DNA from: CAINVV01 sp031432175
GTDB taxonomy: Bacteria > Bacteroidota > Bacteroidia > Bacteroidales > Prolixibacteraceae
Direction of reading: 5' to 3'
DNA length: 9,143 bases
Assembly: GCA_964358545.1 (NCBI GenBank)
Contig: CAYHQN010000152.1
Location: 1-9,143 of the forward strand
The translations under genes were made by a program, and so were the position numbers. Position 1 is the stretch's first letter; each line of letters starts with the position of its first letter. The notes below the pieces were generated by a model. It worked only from the letters and a program-made list of their open reading frames with translations. It made no database searches and was not told the DNA's origin. Below are positions 1 to 7,276 of this stretch, in pieces.

Positions 1-342
1 GATGGCACCTCGATCTACCTCACCATGGCAGCCGTCTTTTTGGCACAGGCGACAGGTACACCGCTCAATCTTTATCACCAAATTACACTTTTGCTGGTTT
101 TGCTTATCACCTCAAAGGGTGCCACAGGCGTAACCGGAAGCGGCTTCATCACCCTGGCAGCAGTTTTGCCCATTGTCTGAACCGTGCCGGTTGCAGCCCT
201 GGCCTTGATTCTAGGAATTGACCGCTTCATGAGCGAAGCGCGTGCCATCACCAACCTGATCGGCAATGCCGTTGCAACAGTGGTAGTGGCAAAATGGGAA
301 AAAGAGATCGATCAGACGACTGCAATGGAATCAATTGGATAG
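1..342 (+). pseudogene. dctA: C4-dicarboxylate:cation symporter (DctA-like), 3' fragment with internal stop
   Basis: Frame 1 is open from the window edge and reads DGTSIYLTMAAVFLAQ, then SKGATGVTGSGF, then after a stop GIDRFMSEARAITNLIGN, ending at TAG 340-342. These are the HP2 and TM8 segments of DctA, an inner-membrane carrier that imports succinate, fumarate and malate with cations. A TGA at 178-180 interrupts the frame where I recall the E. coli protein having glycine, so GGA to TGA is the simplest origin. The reading frame and family motifs continue unharmed for 53 codons after the stop. The truncated product would lack TM8, which carries substrate-binding residues in this fold, so it is probably inactive. 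The 5' part lies outside the window. A recent nonsense mutation and a base-calling error are both possible. The neighbouring signalling cluster is convergent and gives no functional link. Confidence 0.85.
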
Positions 343-403
343 ATTTTAATATTGACCACAATCATTTGAAATTCAATATCATATATCACTTTTAATCTAT
401 TTC

Positions 404-432
404 TGACGGGGTGACTCTGAGTGACCCCGTCA
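404..432. terminator. Hairpin between convergent genes
   Basis: Positions 404-412 (TGACGGGGT) pair perfectly with 424-432 (ACCCCGTCA). After one G-G mismatch, three more pairs (414-416 with 420-422) close a CTG loop. It lies between the end of dctA and the end of the REC-PAS kinase, where a bidirectional terminator is expected. Neither side has a clear T-tract, so intrinsic termination is not assured and it may only protect 3' ends. Confidence 0.5.
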
Positions 433-433
433 A

Positions 434-2044
434 CTAGCTTAGAGTCAATTCCGATTTTGTAGTATAAGGTATGGTAAAATAAAACTTAGATCCTCTCACT
501 CCATTAACACTCTTTGAGCCGCTTTTTACCCAAATTTTTCCTCCCAGCATCTCAACATATGCTTTGGATATCGATAAACCCAGTCCTGCCCCTTCATATG
601 CCCGGGAAAGGGATTCGCCGGCTTGTCTGAACTGTTCAAAAATAATTTTTTGATGTTCCTGACCAATGCCTACCCCAGTGTCTTTTACAAAAAATTCAAG
701 AAATTTCCCTTTTTTTATATAGCCAAAATAGATCTGTCCTTTGTTGGTAAACTTAATGGCATTTTTAAGGAGGTTGGTAATAATGGTATTGATTATTTTC
801 GGGTCTGAAAGGATCATTGATTTTTCCTCCGGCAATGAATTTTTAAAGGAAATTTCTATTCCTTTTTGCCTAGCCTCTGTTTTAAAGTTGGAATAGATTG
901 ATTTGATTTGTTCGTTTATATTAGTTTCTGATATGGATATTTCCGTTTGTTTGGATTCTATCTTTGAAATACATATAATGTTGTCGATGATATTGAGCAT
1001 ACGATTTCCGCTTTCTACTATGATACTGATAAAATCTTGCTGATCATCGCCTGTAAGATTGGGTTCTCTCAGCAGCTCTGCAAAGCCAAGAATACCATTC
1101 ATGGGAGTACGGATTTCGTGGCTCATATTGGTAAGAAAGGCTGATTTTAAACGGTCGCTCTCCTCTGCGTGTTCTTTGGCAAGGATTAATTCTATAGCCC
1201 GCTTTTCTTTCTCTTCGTTTTGAAATGCAAGTTCTTTGTTGGCAAGGATTAACTTCTGTTCTGCACGCTTTCGCTCTGTGATATCCTCAATCATGGCAAG
1301 ATGTCGGGGGTGTGATTCATCATCGTATAAAATATGTGATACAGTCATGTTAATCCAAACGAATGCTCCATCAGTAAGGATATAACGTTTTTCCATCTGA
1401 TATCCGTCAATTTCTCCGGCAACCAATTGAGCCATATTATTCAAGTCTAACTGGATATCGTCGGGATGGGTTATGCTCATCCAGTTGATATTTTCCATTT
1501 CTGCAATTGTCCGACCTGCAATTTTAGCAAACATCGGATTAACATTATGAAGTTTCCCGGTTAAAGAATCAACTAAAGCAATGCCCATTGGTGCATCATT
1601 AAAAATGGCCTTGAATAGTTCTTCGCTCTTTTTTAGATCTGTTTCTGCTTGATTATGCTTAATCTCAAGCTCGTGTTCGTGTAGGGCCCTTTTAATTGCG
1701 GGAACCAAACGCTCCAATTTGTTTTTGAGCACGTAATCAGTCGCACCATTTAACAACGCATTGATAGCAGCATCTTCTCCAATTGTTCCTGAAACGAATA
1801 TGAATGGTATGTGGGAATATTTTTCCCTTGCAACCTGCAAGGCTTCGTTGCCATTGTAATCGGGCAGGCTGTAATCAGATAATATGATATCTATATTTCC
1901 CTTCCCCAGAATTCTTAAGAAGTCTTTTTCGTTGTCAGCCAAAAAATATTCATGTCCTATTCCTGCATTTTCAATTAAAGCTTTTATTAACTCAGAATCT
2001 TTTAATGAATCTTCAAGATGCAGTATTCCTATTCTTTTATTCAT
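434..2044 (-). CDS. REC-PAS-histidine kinase
   Basis: This is a 536-residue cytoplasmic signalling protein with no membrane segment. Residues 1-125 form a receiver domain with acidic pair E11/D12, phosphoacceptor D57, S85 and K107. Residues about 138-258 are a PAS domain ending in the typical EDITERKRAE. Residues 264-284 are one copy of the 21-residue repeat that fills the neighbouring kinase. The kinase core follows: H-box SHEIRTPMNGILGF with H309, N-box NLLKNAIKFT with N428, G1 DTGVGI (455-460), F-box and G2 GAGLGLSI. The receiver at the N-terminus suggests that phosphorylation by another kinase tunes this one. It starts 123 bp after the response-regulator gene on the same strand and is probably co-transcribed. 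I saw no Shine-Dalgarno sequence or TAnnTTTG box in that gap. It ends with TAG just before the 404-432 hairpin. The signal and target are unknown. Confidence 0.93.
   Translation of the reverse strand: MNKRIGILHLEDSLKDSELIKALIENAGIGHEYFLADNEKDFLRILGKGNIDIILSDYSLPDYNGNEALQVAREKYSHIPFIFVSGTIGEDAAINALLNGATDYVLKNKLERLVPAIKRALHEHELEIKHNQAETDLKKSEELFKAIFNDAPMGIALVDSLTGKLHNVNPMFAKIAGRTIAEMENINWMSITHPDDIQLDLNNMAQLVAGEIDGYQMEKRYILTDGAFVWINMTVSHILYDDESHPRHLAMIEDITERKRAEQKLILANKELAFQNEEKEKRAIELILAKEHAEESDRLKSAFLTNMSHEIRTPMNGILGFAELLREPNLTGDDQQDFISIIVESGNRMLNIIDNIICISKIESKQTEISISETNINEQIKSIYSNFKTEARQKGIEISFKNSLPEEKSMILSDPKIINTIITNLLKNAIKFTNKGQIYFGYIKKGKFLEFFVKDTGVGIGQEHQKIIFEQFRQAGESLSRAYEGAGLGLSISKAYVEMLGGKIWVKSGSKSVNGVRGSKFYFTIPYTTKSELTLS
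1193..1255 (-). repeat. Single copy of the 21-residue kinase repeat inside the REC-PAS kinase
   Basis: This codes for residues 264-284, which align end to end with the unit repeated 23 times in the kinase at 2640-4787. The DNA is also close: 1197-1254 matches 4201-4258 at 55 of 58 positions by eye. A partial second unit (ELILAKE) follows in the protein and leads into the H-box helix. It sits between the PAS domain and the kinase core, the usual place for a signalling coiled coil. Confidence 0.85.
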
Positions 2045-2167
2045 CTGTTTATAATTTGCTTTTTATTTGTCAGATGGAATACCCATATAATCATTCCCGG
2101 TTGGTGTGAACATATTCTCGTGGGTATTTCATGGCTGCAGGTATCATTGTCGTTTTAAAAAATTCAT

Positions 2168-2614
2168 CTATTTCTGGGCCGACGGCAGTTGATTAATGAC
2201 AGCCCAATATTGACCCAAAACTTTTATCGCATCTATAAATTGCACAATGTCTACGGGTTTAACCACATAAGAATTAGCCCCAAGTTTGTAACTTTCGACC
2301 AGATCCTTTTCTTCGCCGGACGATGTGACCATGATTACCGGAATTAACATAAATTTAGGATCGGCACGGATGTATCTAAGTACTTCTATTCCGTTCATCC
2401 TGGGCATTTTTATATCCAATAGAATAACAGCGGGATTGGCATTTCCATAACCAGCAAATTTGCCACGTTTATGCAGATAGTCTAATGCCTCTACTCCGTC
2501 TTCCGCAACTACCACCTCGTTCGCAAGATTTTTTTCAGAAAGGGCTGAAATGGTAAGCTCAACATCTTTAGGACTGTCGTCCACAATAAGGATTGTTTTT
2601 ACTACTGTATTCAT
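2168..2614 (-). CDS. Single-domain response regulator, Rcp1-like
   Basis: This 148-residue protein consists only of a receiver domain. The acidic pair is D12/D13, the phosphoacceptor is D67 in LLDIKMPRMNG, the switch threonine is T97 in MVTSS, and the conserved lysine is K119 in VVKP. The tail GQYWAVINQLP resembles the Rcp1 family, cytoplasmic receivers that take phosphate from phytochrome-type kinases and have no DNA-binding output. The gene begins 25 bp after the stop of the repeat kinase, whose SVSHDLRAPLRHI H-box is of the phytochrome type, so the two are probably a cognate pair. No clear ribosome binding site is visible, and the leader is A-rich, as is common in Bacteroidota. Output is presumably by protein contact, perhaps phosphotransfer to or from the kinase encoded next. 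That last step is inference. Confidence 0.93.
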   Translation of the reverse strand: MNTVVKTILIVDDSPKDVELTISALSEKNLANEVVVAEDGVEALDYLHKRGKFAGYGNANPAVILLDIKMPRMNGIEVLRYIRADPKFMLIPVIMVTSSGEEKDLVESYKLGANSYVVKPVDIVQFIDAIKVLGQYWAVINQLPSAQK

Positions 2615-2639
2615 TATTTGATTCTTTTATTTATGGATA

Positions 2640-4787
2640 TTAATTATTCGGTACACTAAATGAAAATGTGGCGCCCTTGTCAATTTCACTTTCTGCCCAA
2701 CATTTTCCGCCATGCCGTACTATGATTCTATTCACATTGGCAAGCCCGATCCCAATCCCTTCAAAATCCCTCGCTTTGTGCAGCCGCTGGAAAACACCGA
2801 ATAGCTTATCGGCATATTTCATATCAAATCCGGCGCCGTTATCCCTAATCTGAAATATTGTTTTATCATTTTCAATTTTACCTCCAATATCAATCACTGC
2901 TTTTTCTTTGTTTCGGGAATATTTCAATGCGTTGGAGATCAAATTAACCCAAACCTGATTGATTAAGGTTTCGTCACCCATTGCATCCGGAAGTCCAGAT
3001 ATATTTATTTCAACATTTCTGCCAACTATTTCATCGCTGAAAGTTTTAACTATCCGGGTTACCATATTTTTTGAATCAATTTTTGTTCGTTGCAATTCGG
3101 CCCTGCTTAATCTGGAAAAGGTCAATAATGCATCTATAAGATTCCCCATTTCAATGTATGACTCTGATATGATGTTCAAATACCTTAATCCTTTTTCGTC
3201 GAGTTGAGCTGAATTATTTTTAACCAGTAAATCAACAAAACCTCCAATATGTCTTAAAGGTGCCCGCAAATCGTGAGAGACAGAATAGCTGAATGCTTCG
3301 AGTTCTATATTCGCTGCTTCCTGTTTTTCTTTTTCTTCGTTTTGAAAGACAAGTTCTTTGTTGGCAATGACTAACTCTGCAGCACGCTTTTCTTTCTCTT
3401 CATTTTGAAAATCAAGCTCTTTGTTAGCTATGATTAGTTCTGAAGCCCGTTTCCCTTTTTCTTTGTTTTGAAAGACAAGTTCTTTGTCAGCAATGATTAG
3501 TTCTTCTGCCCGTTTCCCTTTTTCTTCATTTTGAAATTCAAGTTCTTTATCAGCAATGATTAACTCTGCGGCCCGCTTTTCTTTTTCTTCATTTTGAAAG
3601 ACAAGCTCTTTGTTGGCAACGATTAACTCATCTGCCCGCTTTTCTTTTTCCCTGTTTTGAAAGACAAGTTCTTTGTTGGCAATGATTAACTCATCTGCCC
3701 GCTTTTCTTTTTCTTCATTTTGAAATTCAAGTTCTTTATTAGCAATGATTAACTCATTGGCACGTTTTTCTTTCTCCTCATTTTGAAAAGCGAGCTCTTT
3801 GTTGGCAATACTTAACTCGTCGGCACGTTTTTCTTTTTCCCTGTTTTGAAAGGCAAGTTCATTGTTGGCAATGATTGACTCCTTTGCACGTTTTTCTTTT
3901 TCTTCGTTTTGAAAGGCAAGTTCTTTGTTGGCAATGATTAACTCATCGGCACGTTTTTCTTTCTCTTTGTTTTGAGAAGCAAGCTTTTTGTTGGCAATGA
4001 TTAACTCATCTGCCCGTATTTCTTTCTCGACATTTTGAAAGGCAAGTTCTTTGTTGGCAATAATTAACTCATCGGCACGTTTTTCTTTCTCCCTGTTTTG
4101 AAAGGCAAGTTCTTTGTTGGCAACGATTAATTCTGCGGCCCGCTTTTCTTTCTCTTCGTTTTGAAAGGCAAGTTCTTTATTTGCAATGATTAATTCTGCG
4201 GCCCGCTTTTCTTTCTCTTCGTTTTGAAAGGCAAGTTCTTTGTTGGCAATGATCAACTCCTCTGCACGTTTTTCTTTTTCTTTGTTTTGAAAGGCGAGTT
4301 CTTTGTTAGCAACGATTAACTCATCTGCCCTTCTTTCTTTCTCCCTGTTTTGAAAGGCAAGTTCTTTGTTGGCAACAATTAACTCATCCGCCCGCTTTTC
4401 TTTCTCTTCGTTTTGAAAGGCAAGTTCTTTGTTGGCAATGATTAATTCATCTGCACGTTTTTCTTTCTCTTTGTTTTGAAAGGCAAGTTCTTTGTTGGCA
4501 ACAATTAACTCATCTGCCCGCTTTTCTTTCTCCCTGTTTTGAAAGACAAGCTCTTTGTTGGCAATGATTAATTCTGCAGCCCGTTTCTCTTTCTCCTCGT
4601 TTTGAAAAGCAAGTTCTTTGTCAGCAATGATTAGCTCTGCAGCTCGTTTCTTCTTCTCTTCCTTTTGAAAAGCAAGTTCCTTGTCAGCAAACATTAGCTC
4701 TGCAGCTAATTTTTCTTTTTCTTCGTTTTGAATGAGAAGTTCTTTGTTGGCAATGATTAACTCATCTGATGTATTGTTTTTAGCCAT
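2640..4787 (-). CDS. Histidine kinase with 23 tandem 21-residue coiled-coil repeats
   Basis: This protein has 715 residues. After eight residues (MAKNNTSD), 23 uninterrupted units of 21 residues fill positions 9-491. The consensus is three heptads: ELIIANK, ELAFQNE, and EKEKRA plus a variable residue. The kinase core follows directly: H-box SYSVSHDLRAPLRHIGGF with H505, N-box NLISNALKYS with N619, G1 RDNGAGFD (D649), F-box LFGVFQRLH, and G2 GIGIGLANV. There is no signal peptide, membrane helix, PAS or GAF domain, so the repeat array is the only possible input or assembly region. The core resembles phytochrome-type kinases, and an Rcp1-like regulator is encoded 25 bp downstream. The gene is the first of the cluster and follows a 385-bp spacer with candidate TAnnTTTG boxes. 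The repeats are predicted to be helical and strongly charged. Their function is unknown to me. Confidence 0.92.
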   Translation of the reverse strand: MAKNNTSDELIIANKELLIQNEEKEKLAAELMFADKELAFQKEEKKKRAAELIIADKELAFQNEEKEKRAAELIIANKELVFQNREKEKRADELIVANKELAFQNKEKEKRADELIIANKELAFQNEEKEKRADELIVANKELAFQNREKERRADELIVANKELAFQNKEKEKRAEELIIANKELAFQNEEKEKRAAELIIANKELAFQNEEKEKRAAELIVANKELAFQNREKEKRADELIIANKELAFQNVEKEIRADELIIANKKLASQNKEKEKRADELIIANKELAFQNEEKEKRAKESIIANNELAFQNREKEKRADELSIANKELAFQNEEKEKRANELIIANKELEFQNEEKEKRADELIIANKELVFQNREKEKRADELIVANKELVFQNEEKEKRAAELIIADKELEFQNEEKGKRAEELIIADKELVFQNKEKGKRASELIIANKELDFQNEEKEKRAAELVIANKELVFQNEEKEKQEAANIELEAFSYSVSHDLRAPLRHIGGFVDLLVKNNSAQLDEKGLRYLNIISESYIEMGNLIDALLTFSRLSRAELQRTKIDSKNMVTRIVKTFSDEIVGRNVEINISGLPDAMGDETLINQVWVNLISNALKYSRNKEKAVIDIGGKIENDKTIFQIRDNGAGFDMKYADKLFGVFQRLHKARDFEGIGIGLANVNRIIVRHGGKCWAESEIDKGATFSFSVPNN
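3315..4763 (-). repeat. Coding minisatellite: 23 units of 63 bp
   Basis: This stretch is exactly 23 x 63 bp with no gaps and codes for residues 9-491 of the kinase. Units differ by scattered substitutions but never by an insertion or deletion. At residue 14 of the unit E, K and R alternate, and at residue 21 D, A, E, K, N or S occur. The first two units and the last are the most diverged, as expected for arrays homogenised in the middle. Because 63 is a multiple of three, gain or loss of units by slippage would keep the reading frame. Confidence 0.95.
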
Positions 4788-4832
4788 AACTTGCTTAAAA
4801 AGAGGTGTTTATCGAAAGGGCGATTTAGTAGG

Positions 4833-4840
4833 CAAAAATA
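4833..4840 (-). promoter_or_regulatory. Candidate -7 box (TATTTTTG) for the kinase operon
   Basis: On the minus strand this reads TATTTTTG, matching the Bacteroidetes TAnnTTTG element, 45 bp before the repeat-kinase ATG at 4787. I found no TTG at the expected -33 distance, so the call rests on one element in AT-rich DNA. Confidence 0.35.
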
Positions 4841-4878
4841 AATACAGGGTGTTTTTATTTTGAATTTACGTTTGTGGC

Positions 4879-4886
4879 CAAAAATA
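4879..4886 (-). promoter_or_regulatory. Second candidate -7 box (TATTTTTG)
   Basis: This is an identical TATTTTTG on the minus strand, 46 bp upstream of the first and about 91 bp before the kinase start. It also lacks a clear -33 TTG. It may be a second start site or a chance match in T-rich sequence. Confidence 0.25.
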
Positions 4887-4996
4887 CACTCCTTCCTCTT
4901 AAAAATTGTTACAGAATTCTGCTTTTAAGTTGCATAATTCACATTTCAATTTTCAGGAAAAAAGGATGCTAACTCCTTCAAAAACAGGAAAATGAG

Positions 4997-5042
4997 AAAG
5001 GGCTTTAGCCCAATTCAGTGATTTGGCCAAAGCCCTTTTTTT
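4997..5042. terminator. Strong hairpin terminator downstream of metG
   Basis: AAAGGGCTTT (4997-5006) pairs perfectly with AAAGCCCTTT (5029-5038). After an A-C mismatch, GCC (5008-5010) pairs with GGC (5025-5027), leaving a 14-nt loop. On the plus strand it runs into a T-tract through 5042. On the minus strand, the direction of metG, the stem is followed by TTTCTCATTTT. It probably ends metG transcription and insulates the kinase cluster. Confidence 0.8.
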
Positions 5043-5064
5043 AAGCAGCCTTCTTATCCGTCCA

Positions 5065-5092
5065 CCCTTCGACCCTTCGACTTCGCTCAGGG
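5065..5092. repeat. CCCTTCGACTTCGCTCAGGG intergenic motif
   Basis: The 20-mer CCCTTCGACTTCGCTCAGGG (5073-5092) is an imperfect palindrome, CCCT...AGGG with internal near-symmetry. It is preceded by a direct repeat of its first eight bases (5065-5072). From memory, close variants recur in intergenic DNA of several bacterial groups including Bacteroidota, so this may be one copy of an interspersed family. That cannot be shown from a single window. Confidence 0.4.
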
Positions 5093-5172
5093 ACCGCAGG
5101 CTCTGGGAGCATAGGAGTCGCACTCACGCCCTCTCCCAGTCCCCTGGTCTCCTAGTCCTTCGCTGTCTTTCT

Positions 5173-7206
5173 TCACTTGATCTCAGCTCCGTCATTAATC
5201 GCCTCTCCGGGTACCACAAAGACCAATCGTCCCTCCTTGCTCTCCGCCATCAGGATCATCCCCTGAGAGTCGATGCCTTTGAGATTTTTGGGAGCAAGGT
5301 TGACCAGGATTGAGACCCGCTGACCGATGATCTGCTCCGGTCCGTATTGTTCGGCTATCCCGGATACGACTGTGCGTTGATCGATACCTGTATTGATGGT
5401 AAGCTTCAGCAGTTTCTTTGTTTTGGCAACTTTTTCTGCAGCAACAATGGTACCGGTACGGATATCCATCTTTGCGAAATCATCGTATTCAATGTGTGGT
5501 TTAGCGGGGGCAACCGTTGCCTGTTCCAGCTCGTTCGATATCTTCGTGGCCAGCAGCTTGTCTACCTGACGTTGAATGGCATCATCTTCGATCTTCTCGA
5601 AAAGTAGTTCGGGGGTGTTGACGCGGTCTCCGGCCTTGAGCAAATCCCTTCTTCCCAACTCACTCCACTGCAATTTCCCCAGATTCAGGAAGGCGCGGAG
5701 CTTGTTCATGGTATAGGGCAGGAACGGTTCGAAGGCAATGGTAAGGTTGGCAGTGATCTGCAAACAGATGTGCATCACGGTTTTCACCCGCTCCGGATTG
5801 GTTTTGACCACAATCCAGGGCTCCATGTCGGCGAGGTATTTGTTGCCCAGGCGCGCCATCTCCATGGTCAGCCGCAAAGCCTCGCGGAAATGGAAAGTGT
5901 CGAGCGCCTTTTCGATATCCGATTTCAACTGAACGAGTGTAGCCAGGGCCTCCTCGTCCCGGAGTTCAAGCTTCCCGGCTACGGGAACAACACCTTCGTA
6001 ATATTTGTTGGTGAGCACCAGCACCCTGTTGACAAAGTTGCCCAGAATGGCCACCAGTTCGCTGTTGTTGCGGGCCTGGAAATCCTTCCAGGTAAAGTCA
6101 TTGTCCTTTGTCTCGGGGGCATTGGCCGTGAGGGTATATTTCAGTACATCCTCCTTACCAGGAAACTCTTCGAGGTATTCGTGCAACCAGACTGCCCAGT
6201 TGCGCGAGGTGGAGATCTTATCCCCCTCGAGGTTGAGAAACTCGTTGGCCGGCACATTGTCGGGAAGGTTGTAGGAACCTTCAGCTTTGAGAATGACGGG
6301 GAAGATGATGCAGTGAAAGACGATGTTGTCTTTGCCAATAAAATGGAGAAGCCTGGTTTCAGGATCTTTCCAATATTTTTTCCAGTCGGGGGTTAGTTCT
6401 TTCGTAGCCGAGATGTAGCCGATGGGGGCATCGAACCAGACGTAGAGCACCTTTCCTTCGGAGCCTTTGATAGGAACCGGAACGCCCCAGTCCAGATCTC
6501 TCGTCACGGCACGGGGGTTTAGTCCGCCATCGATCCATGACTTGCATTGTCCATATACATTGGGTTTCCACTCTTTGTGACCCTCGAGGATCCACTCCTT
6601 CAGCCAGGGTTCGTATTTGTCGAGGGGCAGGTACCAGTGTTTCGTCTCCTTCATCACGGGAACGTTGCCGCTGAGCACCGATTTGGGGTTGATCAGATCA
6701 GTTGCGTTGAGCGAGGTGCCGCAACTTTCGCACTGGTCGCCATAAGCATTTTCGAAGCCGCATTTCGGACAGGTTCCGGTAACATAACGATCGGCCAGGA
6801 ATTGACCGGCCTCTTCGTCAAAAAACTGGCCGGAAGTCTGCTCGACAAATACCCCTTTGTCGTAAAGGGTTTTGAATATTTCAGAGGCAGTTTCGTGGTG
6901 AATCTTCGAACTTGTTCGGGAGTATACATCGAAGGAGATGCCGAATTTTTCAAACGAATCCTTGATCATTCCGTGGTATTTGTCGACGATTGCCTGCGGT
7001 GTGGTTCCCTCCTTTTTGGCCTTGAGGGTGATGGGAACGCCATGTTCGTCGGAACCGCCGATGAAAAGGACCTCCTCCCCTTTCAGCCGGAGGTAACGGG
7101 CAAAAATATCCGCAGGTACATAGACGCCTGCCAGGTGACCGATGTGTACCGGACCATTGGCATAAGGCAAGGCGGAGGTGATCAGGGTTCTCTTGAAATT
7201 GCTCAT
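5173..7206 (-). CDS. metG: Methionine--tRNA ligase
   Basis: This cytoplasmic enzyme charges tRNA-Met with methionine using ATP, for both initiation and elongation. The protein has 677 residues, the usual length for the long dimeric form. The Rossmann core shows HIGH at 21-24, and a zinc knuckle has cysteines at 146, 149, 159 and 162 (CPKC and CESC). The KMSKS loop reads KISTS from K330. The anticodon-binding helical domain covers about 385-545. From about 573 a Trbp111-like tRNA-binding domain (FAKMDIRTGTI) runs to the end. The ATG at 7206 is chosen because the family N-terminus (KRTLITSALPYANGPVHIGH) follows at once. A TAnnTTTG box 37 bp upstream suggests its own promoter, and the gene ends before the hairpin at 4997-5042. 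It looks intact. Its base composition appears richer in GC than that of the kinase cluster. Confidence 0.98.
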   Translation of the reverse strand: MSNFKRTLITSALPYANGPVHIGHLAGVYVPADIFARYLRLKGEEVLFIGGSDEHGVPITLKAKKEGTTPQAIVDKYHGMIKDSFEKFGISFDVYSRTSSKIHHETASEIFKTLYDKGVFVEQTSGQFFDEEAGQFLADRYVTGTCPKCGFENAYGDQCESCGTSLNATDLINPKSVLSGNVPVMKETKHWYLPLDKYEPWLKEWILEGHKEWKPNVYGQCKSWIDGGLNPRAVTRDLDWGVPVPIKGSEGKVLYVWFDAPIGYISATKELTPDWKKYWKDPETRLLHFIGKDNIVFHCIIFPVILKAEGSYNLPDNVPANEFLNLEGDKISTSRNWAVWLHEYLEEFPGKEDVLKYTLTANAPETKDNDFTWKDFQARNNSELVAILGNFVNRVLVLTNKYYEGVVPVAGKLELRDEEALATLVQLKSDIEKALDTFHFREALRLTMEMARLGNKYLADMEPWIVVKTNPERVKTVMHICLQITANLTIAFEPFLPYTMNKLRAFLNLGKLQWSELGRRDLLKAGDRVNTPELLFEKIEDDAIQRQVDKLLATKISNELEQATVAPAKPHIEYDDFAKMDIRTGTIVAAEKVAKTKKLLKLTINTGIDQRTVVSGIAEQYGPEQIIGQRVSILVNLAPKNLKGIDSQGMILMAESKEGRLVFVVPGEAINDGAEIK

Positions 7207-7243
7207 TCGATGATTGTCTTTATGCTATTCTTCAAATAATTTG

Positions 7244-7276
7244 CAAAGATAGGAAATAGGGTTCATTTGGCGACAA
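7244..7276 (-). promoter_or_regulatory. Candidate metG promoter (TTG and TATCTTTG)
   Basis: On the minus strand TATCTTTG (7251-7244) matches the Bacteroidetes -7 consensus TAnnTTTG exactly, 37 bp before the metG ATG. A TTG at 7276-7274 lies 22 bp further upstream, slightly longer than the usual spacing, and falls inside the outer arm of the inverted repeat 7270-7343. Confidence 0.5.

Larger units (their letters stand above)
4788..5172. other. 385-bp spacer between metG and the kinase cluster
   Basis: I see no gene here. From right to left, in the direction of transcription, it holds a GC-rich stretch (5043-5172) after the metG stop with a short repeat-like motif, a strong hairpin (4997-5042), and an AT-rich leader (4788-4996) with two matches to the Bacteroidetes -7 box. 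Within the GC-rich part, CTGGGAG at 5103-5109 can pair with CTCCCAG at 5133-5139. A short forward open frame across 5023-5313 runs into metG antisense and has no protein-like character. Confidence 0.7.

Noticed and set aside
178..210. TGA in dctA followed by a small possible stem (GCCGG with CTGGC), as in a selenocysteine site
   Set aside because: The position corresponds to glycine, not cysteine, in the relative I can recall. The stem is short with a wobble pair, and DctA is not a known selenoprotein.
75..266. A 63-residue minus-strand frame opposite dctA
   Set aside because: It is antisense to a segment whose plus-strand translation matches DctA motifs closely, and it has no domain of its own.
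2079..2127. ATACCCAT and GTGGGTAT as a hairpin between the regulator and the REC-PAS kinase
   Set aside because: Only seven pairs plus a G-T wobble close a loop of 33 bases, and there is no T-tract. Chance is sufficient.
3315..4763. Regularly repeated DNA that could suggest a CRISPR array
   Set aside because: The units are directly adjacent with no spacers, stay in one open frame and code for a coherent coiled-coil protein.
5770..7239. Long forward open frames opposite metG (5770-6396 and 6547-7239)
   Set aside because: They lie wholly or almost wholly antisense to a certain metG gene and show no recognisable domain. They are products of the metG codon pattern.
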